From the NCBI GenBank assembly GCA_022601315.1, contig JAHZIU010000077.1, forward strand, positions 1 through 6,721: a stretch of DNA of 6,721 nt, given 5' to 3'. This document shows positions 1 through 6,292 of the stretch, in pieces. Origin of the DNA: Betaproteobacteria bacterium (lineage in GTDB: Bacteria; Pseudomonadota; Gammaproteobacteria; Burkholderiales; Nitrosomonadaceae). Made by a program: the position numbers and the translations under genes. The notes beneath the pieces are model-generated. The model saw only the letters and a program-made list of their open reading frames with translations, did not search any database and had not been told where the DNA came from. Within the stretch, counting starts at the first letter, position 1, and the number at the start of each line of letters is the position of its first letter.

Positions 1-10
1 TCCGCACGCC

Positions 11-54
11 CTGCGCCTATCCCCGCCGCAAGACAGCGGGGTATTACGGCGCAG
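11..54. repeat. REP-like imperfect hairpin (copy 1)
   Basis: An outer arm CTGCGCC (11-17) pairs perfectly with GGCGCAG (48-54). An inner arm CCCCGC (21-26) pairs with GCGGGG (36-41) around the loop CGCAAGACA, and a small asymmetric internal loop separates the two stems. The core matches the hairpin at 106-128 closely (shared TCCCCG, GCAAGAC and CGGGG blocks), so the two look like members of one repeat family. No T-tract follows on either strand, so an intrinsic terminator is unlikely. Assignment to REP-type interspersed palindromes is inference; a genome-wide copy count is needed. Confidence 0.6.
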
Positions 55-83
55 AAAACCAAAAACGGCGCGCTACGCTGACT

Positions 84-848
84 TCAAAAACACAAACTAG
101 AATGCTCCCCGTGGCAAGACCACGGGGAATTGCAAGTTAAATATTCAAAGGAGTCTGCCCCGCTATAGTCTGTGTCTGGTGTGTATTCGACTGCATCGCC
201 AGGCAAACTGTCAGCATCATCGCCATCAACAATAGTAACGGTACCATGTAGTGCGCCACGAACATCAATAATCGTCAGGATGTCTCCATCTGCATCGGTG
301 TCATTAGCAAGAACTTCGAACTTTGTTGCTAAGGAGGTATGCGAGGGCGAGGTGAGGCCGGGCTGCCCGTCTTCAAAAATATCATATGCATCGGATTTTG
401 CGTCCGGCGCAGCGGGTGCTATGGCAGTGAGTTTATCTCCTTCACTGGTTGTGCGTACACCAAATTCCACATTGGCAATGTCATCAAGGGTAAGCACATT
501 AGCCGTAGAAGAGAGTGTGAATTCTGTTTGTTGAATGATATCTGTACCGGATCCAGCGGTTCCAAAAGCGATGCCAATATCAAACAAAAGTCCCGTTCCC
601 TGCAGGTTGACACCCTGTTTTAAGTTGATAACCCCCTCATCTTCGATATCACTATTATTGATGTTTACACCTGTTAAAACCAGCGAACTTAACAGACTGG
701 TATTATTGAAATCGAAAAACAACCCTCTAAGATCATCACCGTCTAAGCTTGAAACAGTAAAATCCAAATTGCCATCATTCTCTACAACATTAATTGAAAC
801 AGTTCCTATATTGAAATTAATTTCACGTTTATATTCAATGGAATTCAT
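84..848 (-). CDS. 3'-truncated cadherin-like/RTX-type adhesin fragment
   Basis: This encodes the first part of what was probably a large calcium-dependent surface or secreted adhesin. The 254-residue product has no signal peptide. Residues about 8-145 form a beta-rich domain with the motif DLRGLFFDF (39-47). A linker with AAPDAKSDAYDIFEDGQ follows, then a cadherin/VCBS-like module (about 151-236) with the Ca-binding type sequence NDTDADGDILTI (182-193) and the closing motif YTPDTDYSGADSFEY. Family members normally continue with another strand and many more modules. Here the homology stops at Tyr236 (position 141), and 18 unrelated residues read from a hairpin lead to a stop. The start ATG at 848 has a good ribosome binding site, AGGGG, 5 nt upstream. 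Type I-secreted adhesins carry their export signal at the C-terminus, so this product probably cannot be exported; it is likely a remnant. A heptanucleotide repeat lies just upstream. The reading frame is confident; the function is family-level only. Confidence 0.65.
   Translation of the reverse strand: MNSIEYKREINFNIGTVSINVVENDGNLDFTVSSLDGDDLRGLFFDFNNTSLLSSLVLTGVNINNSDIEDEGVINLKQGVNLQGTGLLFDIGIAFGTAGSGTDIIQQTEFTLSSTANVLTLDDIANVEFGVRTTSEGDKLTAIAPAAPDAKSDAYDIFEDGQPGLTSPSHTSLATKFEVLANDTDADGDILTIIDVRGALHGTVTIVDGDDADSLPGDAVEYTPDTDYSGADSFEYLTCNSPWSCHGEHSSLCF
106..128. repeat. REP-like perfect hairpin (copy 2) at the broken adhesin end
   Basis: TCCCCGTGG (106-114) and CCACGGGGA (120-128) form a perfect 9-bp stem around the 5-nt loop CAAGA. 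Compared with the hairpin at 11-54, one stem pair changes from C-G to T-A on both arms, which keeps the fold. This suggests the structure is maintained. It lies 12 bp beyond the last recognisable adhesin codon and supplies that gene's false C-terminus. No T-run follows on either strand. Confidence 0.65.
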
Positions 849-876
849 GACATCCCCTATGCCCTTTTAAGGTACT

Positions 877-946
877 GGTTTTTGGTTTTTGGTTTTTGGT
901 TTTTGGTTTTTGGTTTTTGGTTTTTGGTTTTTGGTTTTTGGTTTTT
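877..946. repeat. Heptanucleotide tandem repeat, 10 perfect copies
   Basis: The unit GGTTTTT is repeated ten times without a mismatch (70 bp); read on the minus strand it is AAAAACC. It ends 28 bp before the minus-strand ATG at 848, between the adhesin coding region and the IS256 relic. A perfect array of short units is prone to slipped-strand copy-number change. A stop codon TAA (869-867) in the adhesin frame lies between the array and the ATG, so a copy change cannot fuse an upstream reading frame to the adhesin. Any effect would have to act on promoter spacing, the leader or protein binding. Confidence 0.97.
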
Positions 947-1058
947 GTCCTTTTATTGGGAGCCATGATCAAATCTGGCGTATGCCAAGAAAAGGAAGCG
1001 ATGTAACCCGTTGGTAAAGACTTAGGTAGATCGACCAATAAAATAAGGAATTCACCGC

Positions 1059-1154
1059 GTGACAGATAGTAGTGTTTTTAATCTGAATACACCAGAACTA
1101 AATGATCCGTTGCAAGAAATACAACAAAAAGGTGCATATATCTTGTATTGCTAA
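1059..1154 (+). pseudogene. IS256-family (mutator-type) transposase, N-terminal stub
   Basis: A GTG start at 1059, 8 nt after the ribosome binding site AAGGAA (1045-1050), opens a 31-codon frame that ends at TAA 1152-1154. Its first 26 residues include NLNTPELNDPLQEIQQKGA, which resembles the N-terminus of IS256-family transposases, where NDPL-EIL-GA is followed by a stretch of the form LLAQAVEAEV. Here the similarity stops after GGTGCA (about 1136) and the sequence runs straight into the tail of an inverted IS5-type relic. The catalytic DDE region is missing, so it is inactive. The region about 957-1058 is probably the element's left end and leader; I cannot define its terminal inverted repeat. 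Identification rests on a short stretch. Confidence 0.55.
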
Positions 1155-1528
1155 ATTTTGCACAAACAATTTAGGTAATCTTTTCAGGTTATATGCCATA
1201 GCCTGCAGAATATGCCAGGTTTTACCCAACGGGTATCAGTAGTTAAGCGTGTTCTGAAACGAGATAGCACTGAATGATCGGGAACATCGTGTTCCAGAGA
1301 CAATCCCCGAAAACGCATAACATATAAATTGGCATTAGCCATATCTTCGACCGCTTCATCGCTGAACCACCATACCAGATACCAACTAACAGCATTTTAT
1401 ACAAGAGCAACCCTGGGTAGGCTGGACAACCAGTAGCATCGGATACAGGCGCATAATGCTGAATAATTATCTTTTCAATGGGCTTCCAGACAATCAAGTG
1501 GTCGATCTGATAAATCTGGAAAGCTCAT
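1137..1528 (-). pseudogene. IS5-family transposase remnant with frameshifts and internal deletion
   Basis: Three reading frames together spell an IS5-type transposase. From an ATG at 1528-1526, one extra base near 1519 precedes QIYQIDHLIVWKPIEKIII, then HYAPVSDATGCPAYPGLLL and KMLLVGIWYGG. A one-base loss near 1367 shifts the frame to SDEAVEDMANANLYVMR, then GLSLEHDVPDHSVLSRFRT. Around 1220-1245 the sequence jumps to a C-terminal motif in a third frame, HILQAMAYNLKRLPKLF (about 1164-1214). Most of the catalytic DDE core is therefore deleted. The relic abuts the IS256 stub near 1137. The stretch 1529-1655, ending in GAGCCTGTAAAATAACTG when read on the minus strand, is probably the element's leader and outer end; this is inference, as no matching opposite end is seen. 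It is non-functional. Confidence 0.8.
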
Positions 1529-1661
1529 AATGTAGGATTCAATTCATTGATTAGAAACAATACTATAACGTTTCATCCGAGCCAGTATGCTGCTTGCCGT
1601 GCAAAAGTCTCTGCTTATCAAGCATGGCGACAAGTCAGTTATTTTACAGGCTCGTCACGAT
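1529..1661. other. Non-coding stretch, probable IS5 leader/end
   Basis: No credible gene is seen here. The stretch lies between the start of the IS5-type relic and the terminator of the exported acidic protein gene. Its far part may contain the outer terminus of the insertion sequence, but no target-site duplication could be assigned because the other end is missing. Confidence 0.35.
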
Positions 1662-1706
1662 AAAAAAATGCCGATTGATTAATTCAAAAATCAATTGGCA
1701 TTTTTC
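1662..1706 (-). terminator. Intrinsic terminator of the exported acidic protein gene
   Basis: TGCCGATTGATT (1669-1680) pairs with AATCAATTGGCA (1689-1700) in a 12-bp stem with one G-T wobble and an 8-nt loop. A-rich sequence on one side and TTTTT on the other give it T-tracts on both strands, so it can act in both directions. Read on the minus strand it lies about 35 bp after the stop codon at 1740 and ends in a run of seven T. It would also shield the gene from transcription entering from the relic side. Confidence 0.85.
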
Positions 1707-1739
1707 TTAAATCATTTTAAACTTTACAACGAGTCTAAC

Positions 1740-2300
1740 TTAAAGGTCACCATCGTCACCATTATCGTCGTCATGATCTTCTTCATCGTCATGACCATCA
1801 AAATTGATATTTGCGCCTAAGAAAGAAACTTCCCAGTTTGATGAATTACCACGTTGCTCCATATGAACGGTTACCACTTTACCGTCTACTTCCACACAAG
1901 GAATAATCAACACACCTTCATCCAAATCAACTGTTGAAATACACTGTGTTACATCAACAACATCATCAGGTACAAAACAATTAGCGGCATCAACAACAAC
2001 AACATCATCAAACGTACCAAGCTCAGTTGTTGTCTCAACCGTAACAACCGCAAAACCATCTTCAATTAGTACATCTGTCGCAGTGGCCAACAGATCAGTT
2101 ACATCTACTCCTAACGGATCCAGAAAAGGGCTGACAAGACACTGATTTACCGTGCCATCAGAAAGATTTCTTACAACAAGCCCCTTATCAGCAACAAAAA
2201 TTAAATCTCCTTCAACAGCTACAGATTCCGCAAAGGATGAATGCGTGCTCAAGAAAAATAACGGTAATGAAAAGATTGCTGACACAAAAAACTTCTTCAT
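1740..2300 (-). CDS. Exported acidic protein, Asp-rich C-terminus, function unknown
   Basis: I do not recognise this family. The start chosen is the ATG at 2300-2298, because GGAG lies 7 nt upstream and the product then begins with a classic signal peptide: MKKFF, a hydrophobic core (about 6-18) and a cleavage site SFA|ES after residue 24. An upstream GTG at 2333 would add 11 residues ahead of the signal and is less likely. The 186-residue precursor leaves about 162 mature residues, rich in Val and Asp and probably all-beta. Three stretches (about 26-49, 76-107 and 121-160) have a loose blade-like pattern of short hydrophobic strands. Four cysteines (54, 108, 120, 135) could form two disulfides in the periplasm. 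Residues 168-186 contain 11 Asp, 2 Glu and 2 His, suited to binding divalent metal. It stands alone, divergent from the transporter operon, with its own terminator. A periplasmic or secreted metal-binding role is inference only. Confidence 0.75.
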   Translation of the reverse strand: MKKFFVSAIFSLPLFFLSTHSSFAESVAVEGDLIFVADKGLVVRNLSDGTVNQCLVSPFLDPLGVDVTDLLATATDVLIEDGFAVVTVETTTELGTFDDVVVVDAANCFVPDDVVDVTQCISTVDLDEGVLIIPCVEVDGKVVTVHMEQRGNSSNWEVSFLGANINFDGHDDEEDHDDDNGDDGDL

Positions 2301-2696
2301 AAATTTTCTCCAGTTCGTATATATCCGCTCCACAACCTATCAAACAGTTGAAAAGCAAATTTACAAAAAATTAAAATTTCTTTTGACAAGAAACAGCATA
2401 AGATTTGATTCTCAGTTAGACATAGCAGATTAAACAACACCCTATAATCTCTGAATCTACTACGCCGTACTGGGTAATGACGACAGCAAAAATAACAAAC
2501 TTAGCAAAATCCTCAATTAATTTACGTCAAACGAAATCTGAAAAGAATCTTTCTGACCTTGGGCCAAATTCAAGAGTATTTTCTTTTCACCTAAATTTTA
2601 TATTTTCTGAATTACACTTACTCTCTTTATGATATAAACAACCGTACCAAACAACACTTCTGTTAAAGTCAACACTTATTCTGAATAAACCCAACC
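2301..2696. other. Divergent intergenic region (396 bp), AT-rich, no gene seen
   Basis: This separates the exported acidic protein gene (minus) from the transporter operon (plus) and should hold both promoters. For the operon, a TATGATATAAA stretch at 2628-2638 is a plausible -10 region about 60 bp before the permease ATG, but no good -35 element at proper spacing was found. No tRNA, riboswitch or credible small gene was recognised. There is no trace of oppB or of a substrate-binding protein gene. Confidence 0.5.
2360..2389 (-). promoter_or_regulatory. Candidate sigma-70 promoter of the exported acidic protein gene
   Basis: Read on the minus strand, TTGTCA (2389-2384, five of six consensus bases) is followed after 18 bp by TGTAAA (2365-2360, four of six). 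It lies about 60 bp upstream of the chosen ATG at 2300. The -10 match and spacing are imperfect and the region is AT-rich, so chance matches are easy; tentative. Confidence 0.3.
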
Positions 2697-4217
2697 ATGC
2701 CCTTCGATCCCGTTATCCTTTGGACCGACGCACTAATTTTTTTATTAGTGATCATTGTGCTGTGCTTTGCCTGGTATGCAAGTAAAAACGAACATTTGCT
2801 GGCACCCTGGCGACGTGTGGCACACAGCGCAAGTGGGATGTCTGCATTAACTGTTTTACTTATTTTTATCACAATAGGCTTATTAGATACCGTACATTTC
2901 AGGCCTGCACTTGATCATAAGAATAATTTTGGCGAAGCAGTCTATAGTGTTGAAGTTTTAAGTTTGCTTGACGTTCTAATAACACCACTCCGTACAAATG
3001 TTGAGAAAACTTATTCTGCGCCGCTGGCAACACACCTGTACTCTAAAGAAACCATCGATCTTCCTGATGGCTCACAGATCCGTGCCTTCGCTCGTCTTGA
3101 ATTTGGTGGCGCACATTTACAACAACCGGAAACAGATCGCCTGCCAGACATTCAATGGCGCACGGCTGTAGGCATCGGTTATGGCTTATTTGTATGGGGC
3201 ATACTGGTTATCTTCTTCTGTTTAACATTAGCACACCGTACTAACCAAAATTTTTCACAATGCTTTACAGCCATCTGGCGGCGCACTACTGAAATTCCCT
3301 GGTATGCCATACTCATAACACTCGCAATCGCACTGACACTGATTGGCGCAACTAGCATGCTTGCCACGCATTATCATGTATTGGGCACTGATAAAGTTGG
3401 CCAGGATGTCCTGTATCAATCGCTTAAAAGTATACGAATCGCATTAGTGATTGGCACCTTGACGACCTTAATTATGCTGCCATTTGCATTACTTTTAGGC
3501 ATTACAGCCGGGTATTTTCGTGGATGGGTGGATGACATCATTCAATATACCTATACCACACTCAATTCAATCCCCAGCGTCTTACTCATCGCAGCAGCAG
3601 TACTCATGATGCAGGTGTATATTGAAATGCACCCGGAATTATTTGAAACCATTGCCGCACGCGCTGATTTACGTCTGTTGTTTCTCTGCATCATCTTGGG
3701 TATTACCAGTTGGACCGGTCTATGCCGTTTGCTACGTGGTGAAACCCTAAAGTTACGTGAGATGGAATACATTCAAGCTGCGCATGCATTTGGTGTATCA
3801 CATTGGCGCATTATCACTCGCCACATCCTGCCAAATGTCATGCATATTGTGTTGATCGCTACTGTTATGGATTTTAGTGGGCTGGTTCTGGCCGAAGCCG
3901 TGTTGTCTTATATTGGTGTCGGCGTTGACCCTTCCATGATCAGTTTTGGCACCATGATAAATGCCGCACGCCTGGAGATGGCACGCGAACCGATGGTCTG
4001 GTGGGCTTTAGCGGCGGCATTCGGTTTCATGCTTACACTGGTATTGAGCGCTAATCTGTTTGCAAATGCAGTGCAAAATGCACTCGATCCACGCATCAAC
4101 ACACTGTCACAAAAAAATAAAATTCTTCGTCAACGGGCAACAAGAAAAACCACGGTATCAAACAAACCAAACAATTCTGAATCATCTTCAAAAAACAAAC
4201 CAACACGCGACACATGA
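2697..4217 (+). CDS. OppC-type ABC transporter permease with long N-terminal extension
   Basis: This is an inner-membrane subunit of an Opp/Dpp-type importer for peptides or related solutes. The C-terminal part (about 226-466) is the canonical OppC transport domain. It opens with HVLGTDKVGQDVLYQSL, has several membrane helices, and carries the EAA loop that docks on the ATPase, QAAHAFGVSHWRIITRHILP (360-379), before LDPRIN. At 506 residues it is far longer than the usual roughly 300. The extra part holds a helix at 8-27, an OppC_N-like segment APWRRVAHSASGMSALTVLL with a helix to about 64, a soluble stretch of about 90 residues (66-156), another helix at 157-179, and a second segment resembling OppC_N (194-224). 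The Ser/Lys/Asn-rich tail (470-506) is probably cytoplasmic. No Shine-Dalgarno sequence is seen before the ATG at 2697, so the start is less certain. The stop overlaps the next gene's ATG by 4 nt. No OppB partner lies upstream; substrate unknown. Confidence 0.88.
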   Translation: MPFDPVILWTDALIFLLVIIVLCFAWYASKNEHLLAPWRRVAHSASGMSALTVLLIFITIGLLDTVHFRPALDHKNNFGEAVYSVEVLSLLDVLITPLRTNVEKTYSAPLATHLYSKETIDLPDGSQIRAFARLEFGGAHLQQPETDRLPDIQWRTAVGIGYGLFVWGILVIFFCLTLAHRTNQNFSQCFTAIWRRTTEIPWYAILITLAIALTLIGATSMLATHYHVLGTDKVGQDVLYQSLKSIRIALVIGTLTTLIMLPFALLLGITAGYFRGWVDDIIQYTYTTLNSIPSVLLIAAAVLMMQVYIEMHPELFETIAARADLRLLFLCIILGITSWTGLCRLLRGETLKLREMEYIQAAHAFGVSHWRIITRHILPNVMHIVLIATVMDFSGLVLAEAVLSYIGVGVDPSMISFGTMINAARLEMAREPMVWWALAAAFGFMLTLVLSANLFANAVQNALDPRINTLSQKNKILRQRATRKTTVSNKPNNSESSSKNKPTRDT

Positions 4218-6292
4218 ACGAACTATTGGAAATTGACAGTCTAGAAACCATATTATATTCGGACAAAAAATCTGTGCGTGCAATAGATGGGTTGAATCTA
4301 ACGATTTCCAAGGGCGAAACATTTGCATTACTGGGGGAGTCTGGCTGCGGTAAATCTATGACTGCGCTATCCATTATGCGATTACTGCCTGATGTCGGTG
4401 AAATTATAGCAGGCAGAATACGAATTAATGGACGCGATATTCTTCAGTTACCCGAATCTGAAATGCGCACAATTCGTGGCAAACAAATCAGCATGATTTT
4501 TCAAGAGCCGATGTTGAGTCTAAATCCCGTATTGACCATTGCAGAACAAATTAATGAAGTGCTGCAACGACATTTTAACCTCCCCCCAAAAACCACACAG
4601 GCTAGGATTTTAGAATTATTAGATCAGGTTGGCATCCCAGATGCAGCACGCCGCATGCATGAATATTCATTTCAGTTCTCAGGCGGCATGAAACAACGCG
4701 CCATGATTGCCATGGCTTTGGCTGGCGAACCGGAGCTGCTGATTGCAGATGAACCAACCACAGCACTCGACGTGACCATTCAGGCCCAGGTATTAAAACT
4801 CATGCGGCAAATCCAACAACGTAACCACATGGCCATTTTACTCATCACACATGACCTGGGTGTCGTGTCAGAAATGGCACAACGCATAGCGGTCATGTAT
4901 GCAGGGGAAATCGTTGAATTGGCAACACGGGAAGATTTTTTTGCAAATCCAGCCCATCCCTATTCATTACAATTGTTCGCATCCCTCCCCGAAAAACAAA
5001 AGCGCAATCAAAAACTGGCTGTTATTAGCGGCAATGTCCCAATACTGACACAGGAGTTCACTGGCTGCCGCTTCGCTGATCGATGCCAACATGCCATTGA
5101 GCAATGCCATAATATGAAGCCACAATGGGAAAGCGTTACTCAAAATCATCAGGTCAGATGCCATCTTTTCAATAAAGACATGACGTTCAGAACGAACAAT
5201 CATCCTACCAAGTCAAGCGAGGAACCTGAAACAATTGCTACTGATCCCAATATACCAATAACAAGCACAGCATTGTTGGAAGTGAGCAATCTGCAAGTCC
5301 ATTTTCCTATACGCAAGGGGTTTTTTAAAAGTATTGTTGGACATGTAAAAGCAGTGGATGGCTTATCGCTGAAGATTAATCCTGGCAAAACATTAGCATT
5401 AGTTGGCGAATCGGGTTGTGGCAAAACAACGGTCGGCAAAAGCATTCTGCAACTCATTAATCCGACAGACGGCAGTGTCCGGTATAAAAACCAGGAGCTT
5501 GTCGGATTAAAACGTCAGGAATTGCGTCAAATGCGCTCAGAATTCCAGTTTGTATTTCAAGATCCCTACTCGTCTCTTAATCCAAGAATGCGTATCATAG
5601 AAATTCTTGCAGAAGGTATGGATGCTTTGAATGTTGCCGCCAATCTTCAAGTGGATACCGATAAAAAATCATCCGCATTTCCCAGAGAAAAAGAAATCGA
5701 TGCTTTGTTACAGCGGGTCGGCTTGCCGGTAGAAACTAAATGGCGCTATCCGCATGAATTCTCAGGTGGTCAACGCCAACGCATTGCCATCGCCCGCGCT
5801 TTGGCGGTGAATCCCAAACTGTTGATTTGCGATGAACCAACCAGTGCGCTAGATGTATCGGTTCAAGCACAAATTTTAAATTTACTGAAATCACTACAAA
5901 ACAATCTGGGGCTTGCCTTTTTATTTATTACCCACAATATAGCAGTAGTAGAATATCTGGCCGATGATATTGCCGTCATGTATCTGGGCAGAATTGTTGA
6001 GCGGGGCCATATTGACGAGGTCATCAGCAACCCCAAGCACCCCTACACACAGGCGTTGCTATCAGCAGTGCCACACATAAAACAGGATGAGAAACATAAA
6101 ATTATTCATTTAGAAGGTGACTTGCCTTCACCGGCCTCCCCCCCAACCGGTTGTCATTTTCATCCACGTTGTCCACATGTTATGTCAATTTGTCGTGAAT
6201 CATACCCGCAAACCAGCGTATTCAGTGACACACATACAACACATTGTTATTTATATTCACAGGAGCACAGTTCTTCAGATCATGAGCATTAA
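4214..6292 (+). CDS. Fused OppD-OppF-type ABC transporter ATPase
   Basis: This single 692-residue chain carries both ATPase halves of an Opp/Dpp-type importer and would power the permease encoded just upstream. Half 1 has Walker A GESGCGKS (41-48), Q-loop Gln97, signature FSGGMKQR (155-162), Walker B LLIADEP (175-181) with Glu180, D-loop ALD and switch His213. Half 2, after a linker (about 320-352), has Walker A GESGCGKT (398-405), Gln449, signature FSGGQRQR (516-523), Walker B LLICDEP (536-542) with Glu541, and His574. Both active sites look complete. Each half ends in the Opp/Dpp C-terminal module with four cysteines at the same spacing, CX5CX6CX17C (285, 291, 298, 316 and 647, 653, 660, 678). 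Half 1 resembles OppD/DppD and half 2 OppF/DppF. Such fusions are known in this superfamily, for example YejF and GsiA. The ATG overlaps the permease stop (ATGA), and the end overlaps prfC by 11 nt. The transported substrate cannot be told from sequence. Confidence 0.94.
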   Translation: MNELLEIDSLETILYSDKKSVRAIDGLNLTISKGETFALLGESGCGKSMTALSIMRLLPDVGEIIAGRIRINGRDILQLPESEMRTIRGKQISMIFQEPMLSLNPVLTIAEQINEVLQRHFNLPPKTTQARILELLDQVGIPDAARRMHEYSFQFSGGMKQRAMIAMALAGEPELLIADEPTTALDVTIQAQVLKLMRQIQQRNHMAILLITHDLGVVSEMAQRIAVMYAGEIVELATREDFFANPAHPYSLQLFASLPEKQKRNQKLAVISGNVPILTQEFTGCRFADRCQHAIEQCHNMKPQWESVTQNHQVRCHLFNKDMTFRTNNHPTKSSEEPETIATDPNIPITSTALLEVSNLQVHFPIRKGFFKSIVGHVKAVDGLSLKINPGKTLALVGESGCGKTTVGKSILQLINPTDGSVRYKNQELVGLKRQELRQMRSEFQFVFQDPYSSLNPRMRIIEILAEGMDALNVAANLQVDTDKKSSAFPREKEIDALLQRVGLPVETKWRYPHEFSGGQRQRIAIARALAVNPKLLICDEPTSALDVSVQAQILNLLKSLQNNLGLAFLFITHNIAVVEYLADDIAVMYLGRIVERGHIDEVISNPKHPYTQALLSAVPHIKQDEKHKIIHLEGDLPSPASPPTGCHFHPRCPHVMSICRESYPQTSVFSDTHTTHCYLYSQEHSSSDHEH

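Noticed and set aside
106..128. Intrinsic terminator at the hairpin
   Set aside because: The stem is strong, but no run of T follows on either strand.
172..870. Plus-strand reading frames across the adhesin gene
   Set aside because: They are shadows of the minus-strand gene, whose product has recognisable domains and a good ribosome binding site.
877..946. CRISPR array or telomere-like/G-quadruplex element
   Set aside because: The 7-bp units are directly abutting with no spacers. The G-tracts are only two bases long with 5-nt loops, which is weak for a quadruplex. A simple slippage repeat explains it.
835..1038. 67-codon minus-strand reading frame running through the heptanucleotide array into the adhesin start
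   Set aside because: It opens with TTG and has no ribosome binding site. Its middle is only the low-complexity translation of the repeat (K, T, N, Q, P), and its frame cannot join the adhesin because of the TAA at 869-867.
2152..2433. 93-codon plus-strand reading frame opposite the exported acidic protein gene
   Set aside because: It is antisense to the signal-peptide region and the promoter, has no domain, and ends in AT-rich non-coding sequence.
2443..2448. Perfect TATAAT on the plus strand as the operon promoter
   Set aside because: No acceptable -35 hexamer lies 15-19 bp upstream, and it is about 250 bp from the permease start.
2477..2632. 51-residue plus-strand reading frame in the divergent intergenic region
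   Set aside because: It has no ribosome binding site, no recognisable motif, and ends in the likely promoter area of the transporter operon.
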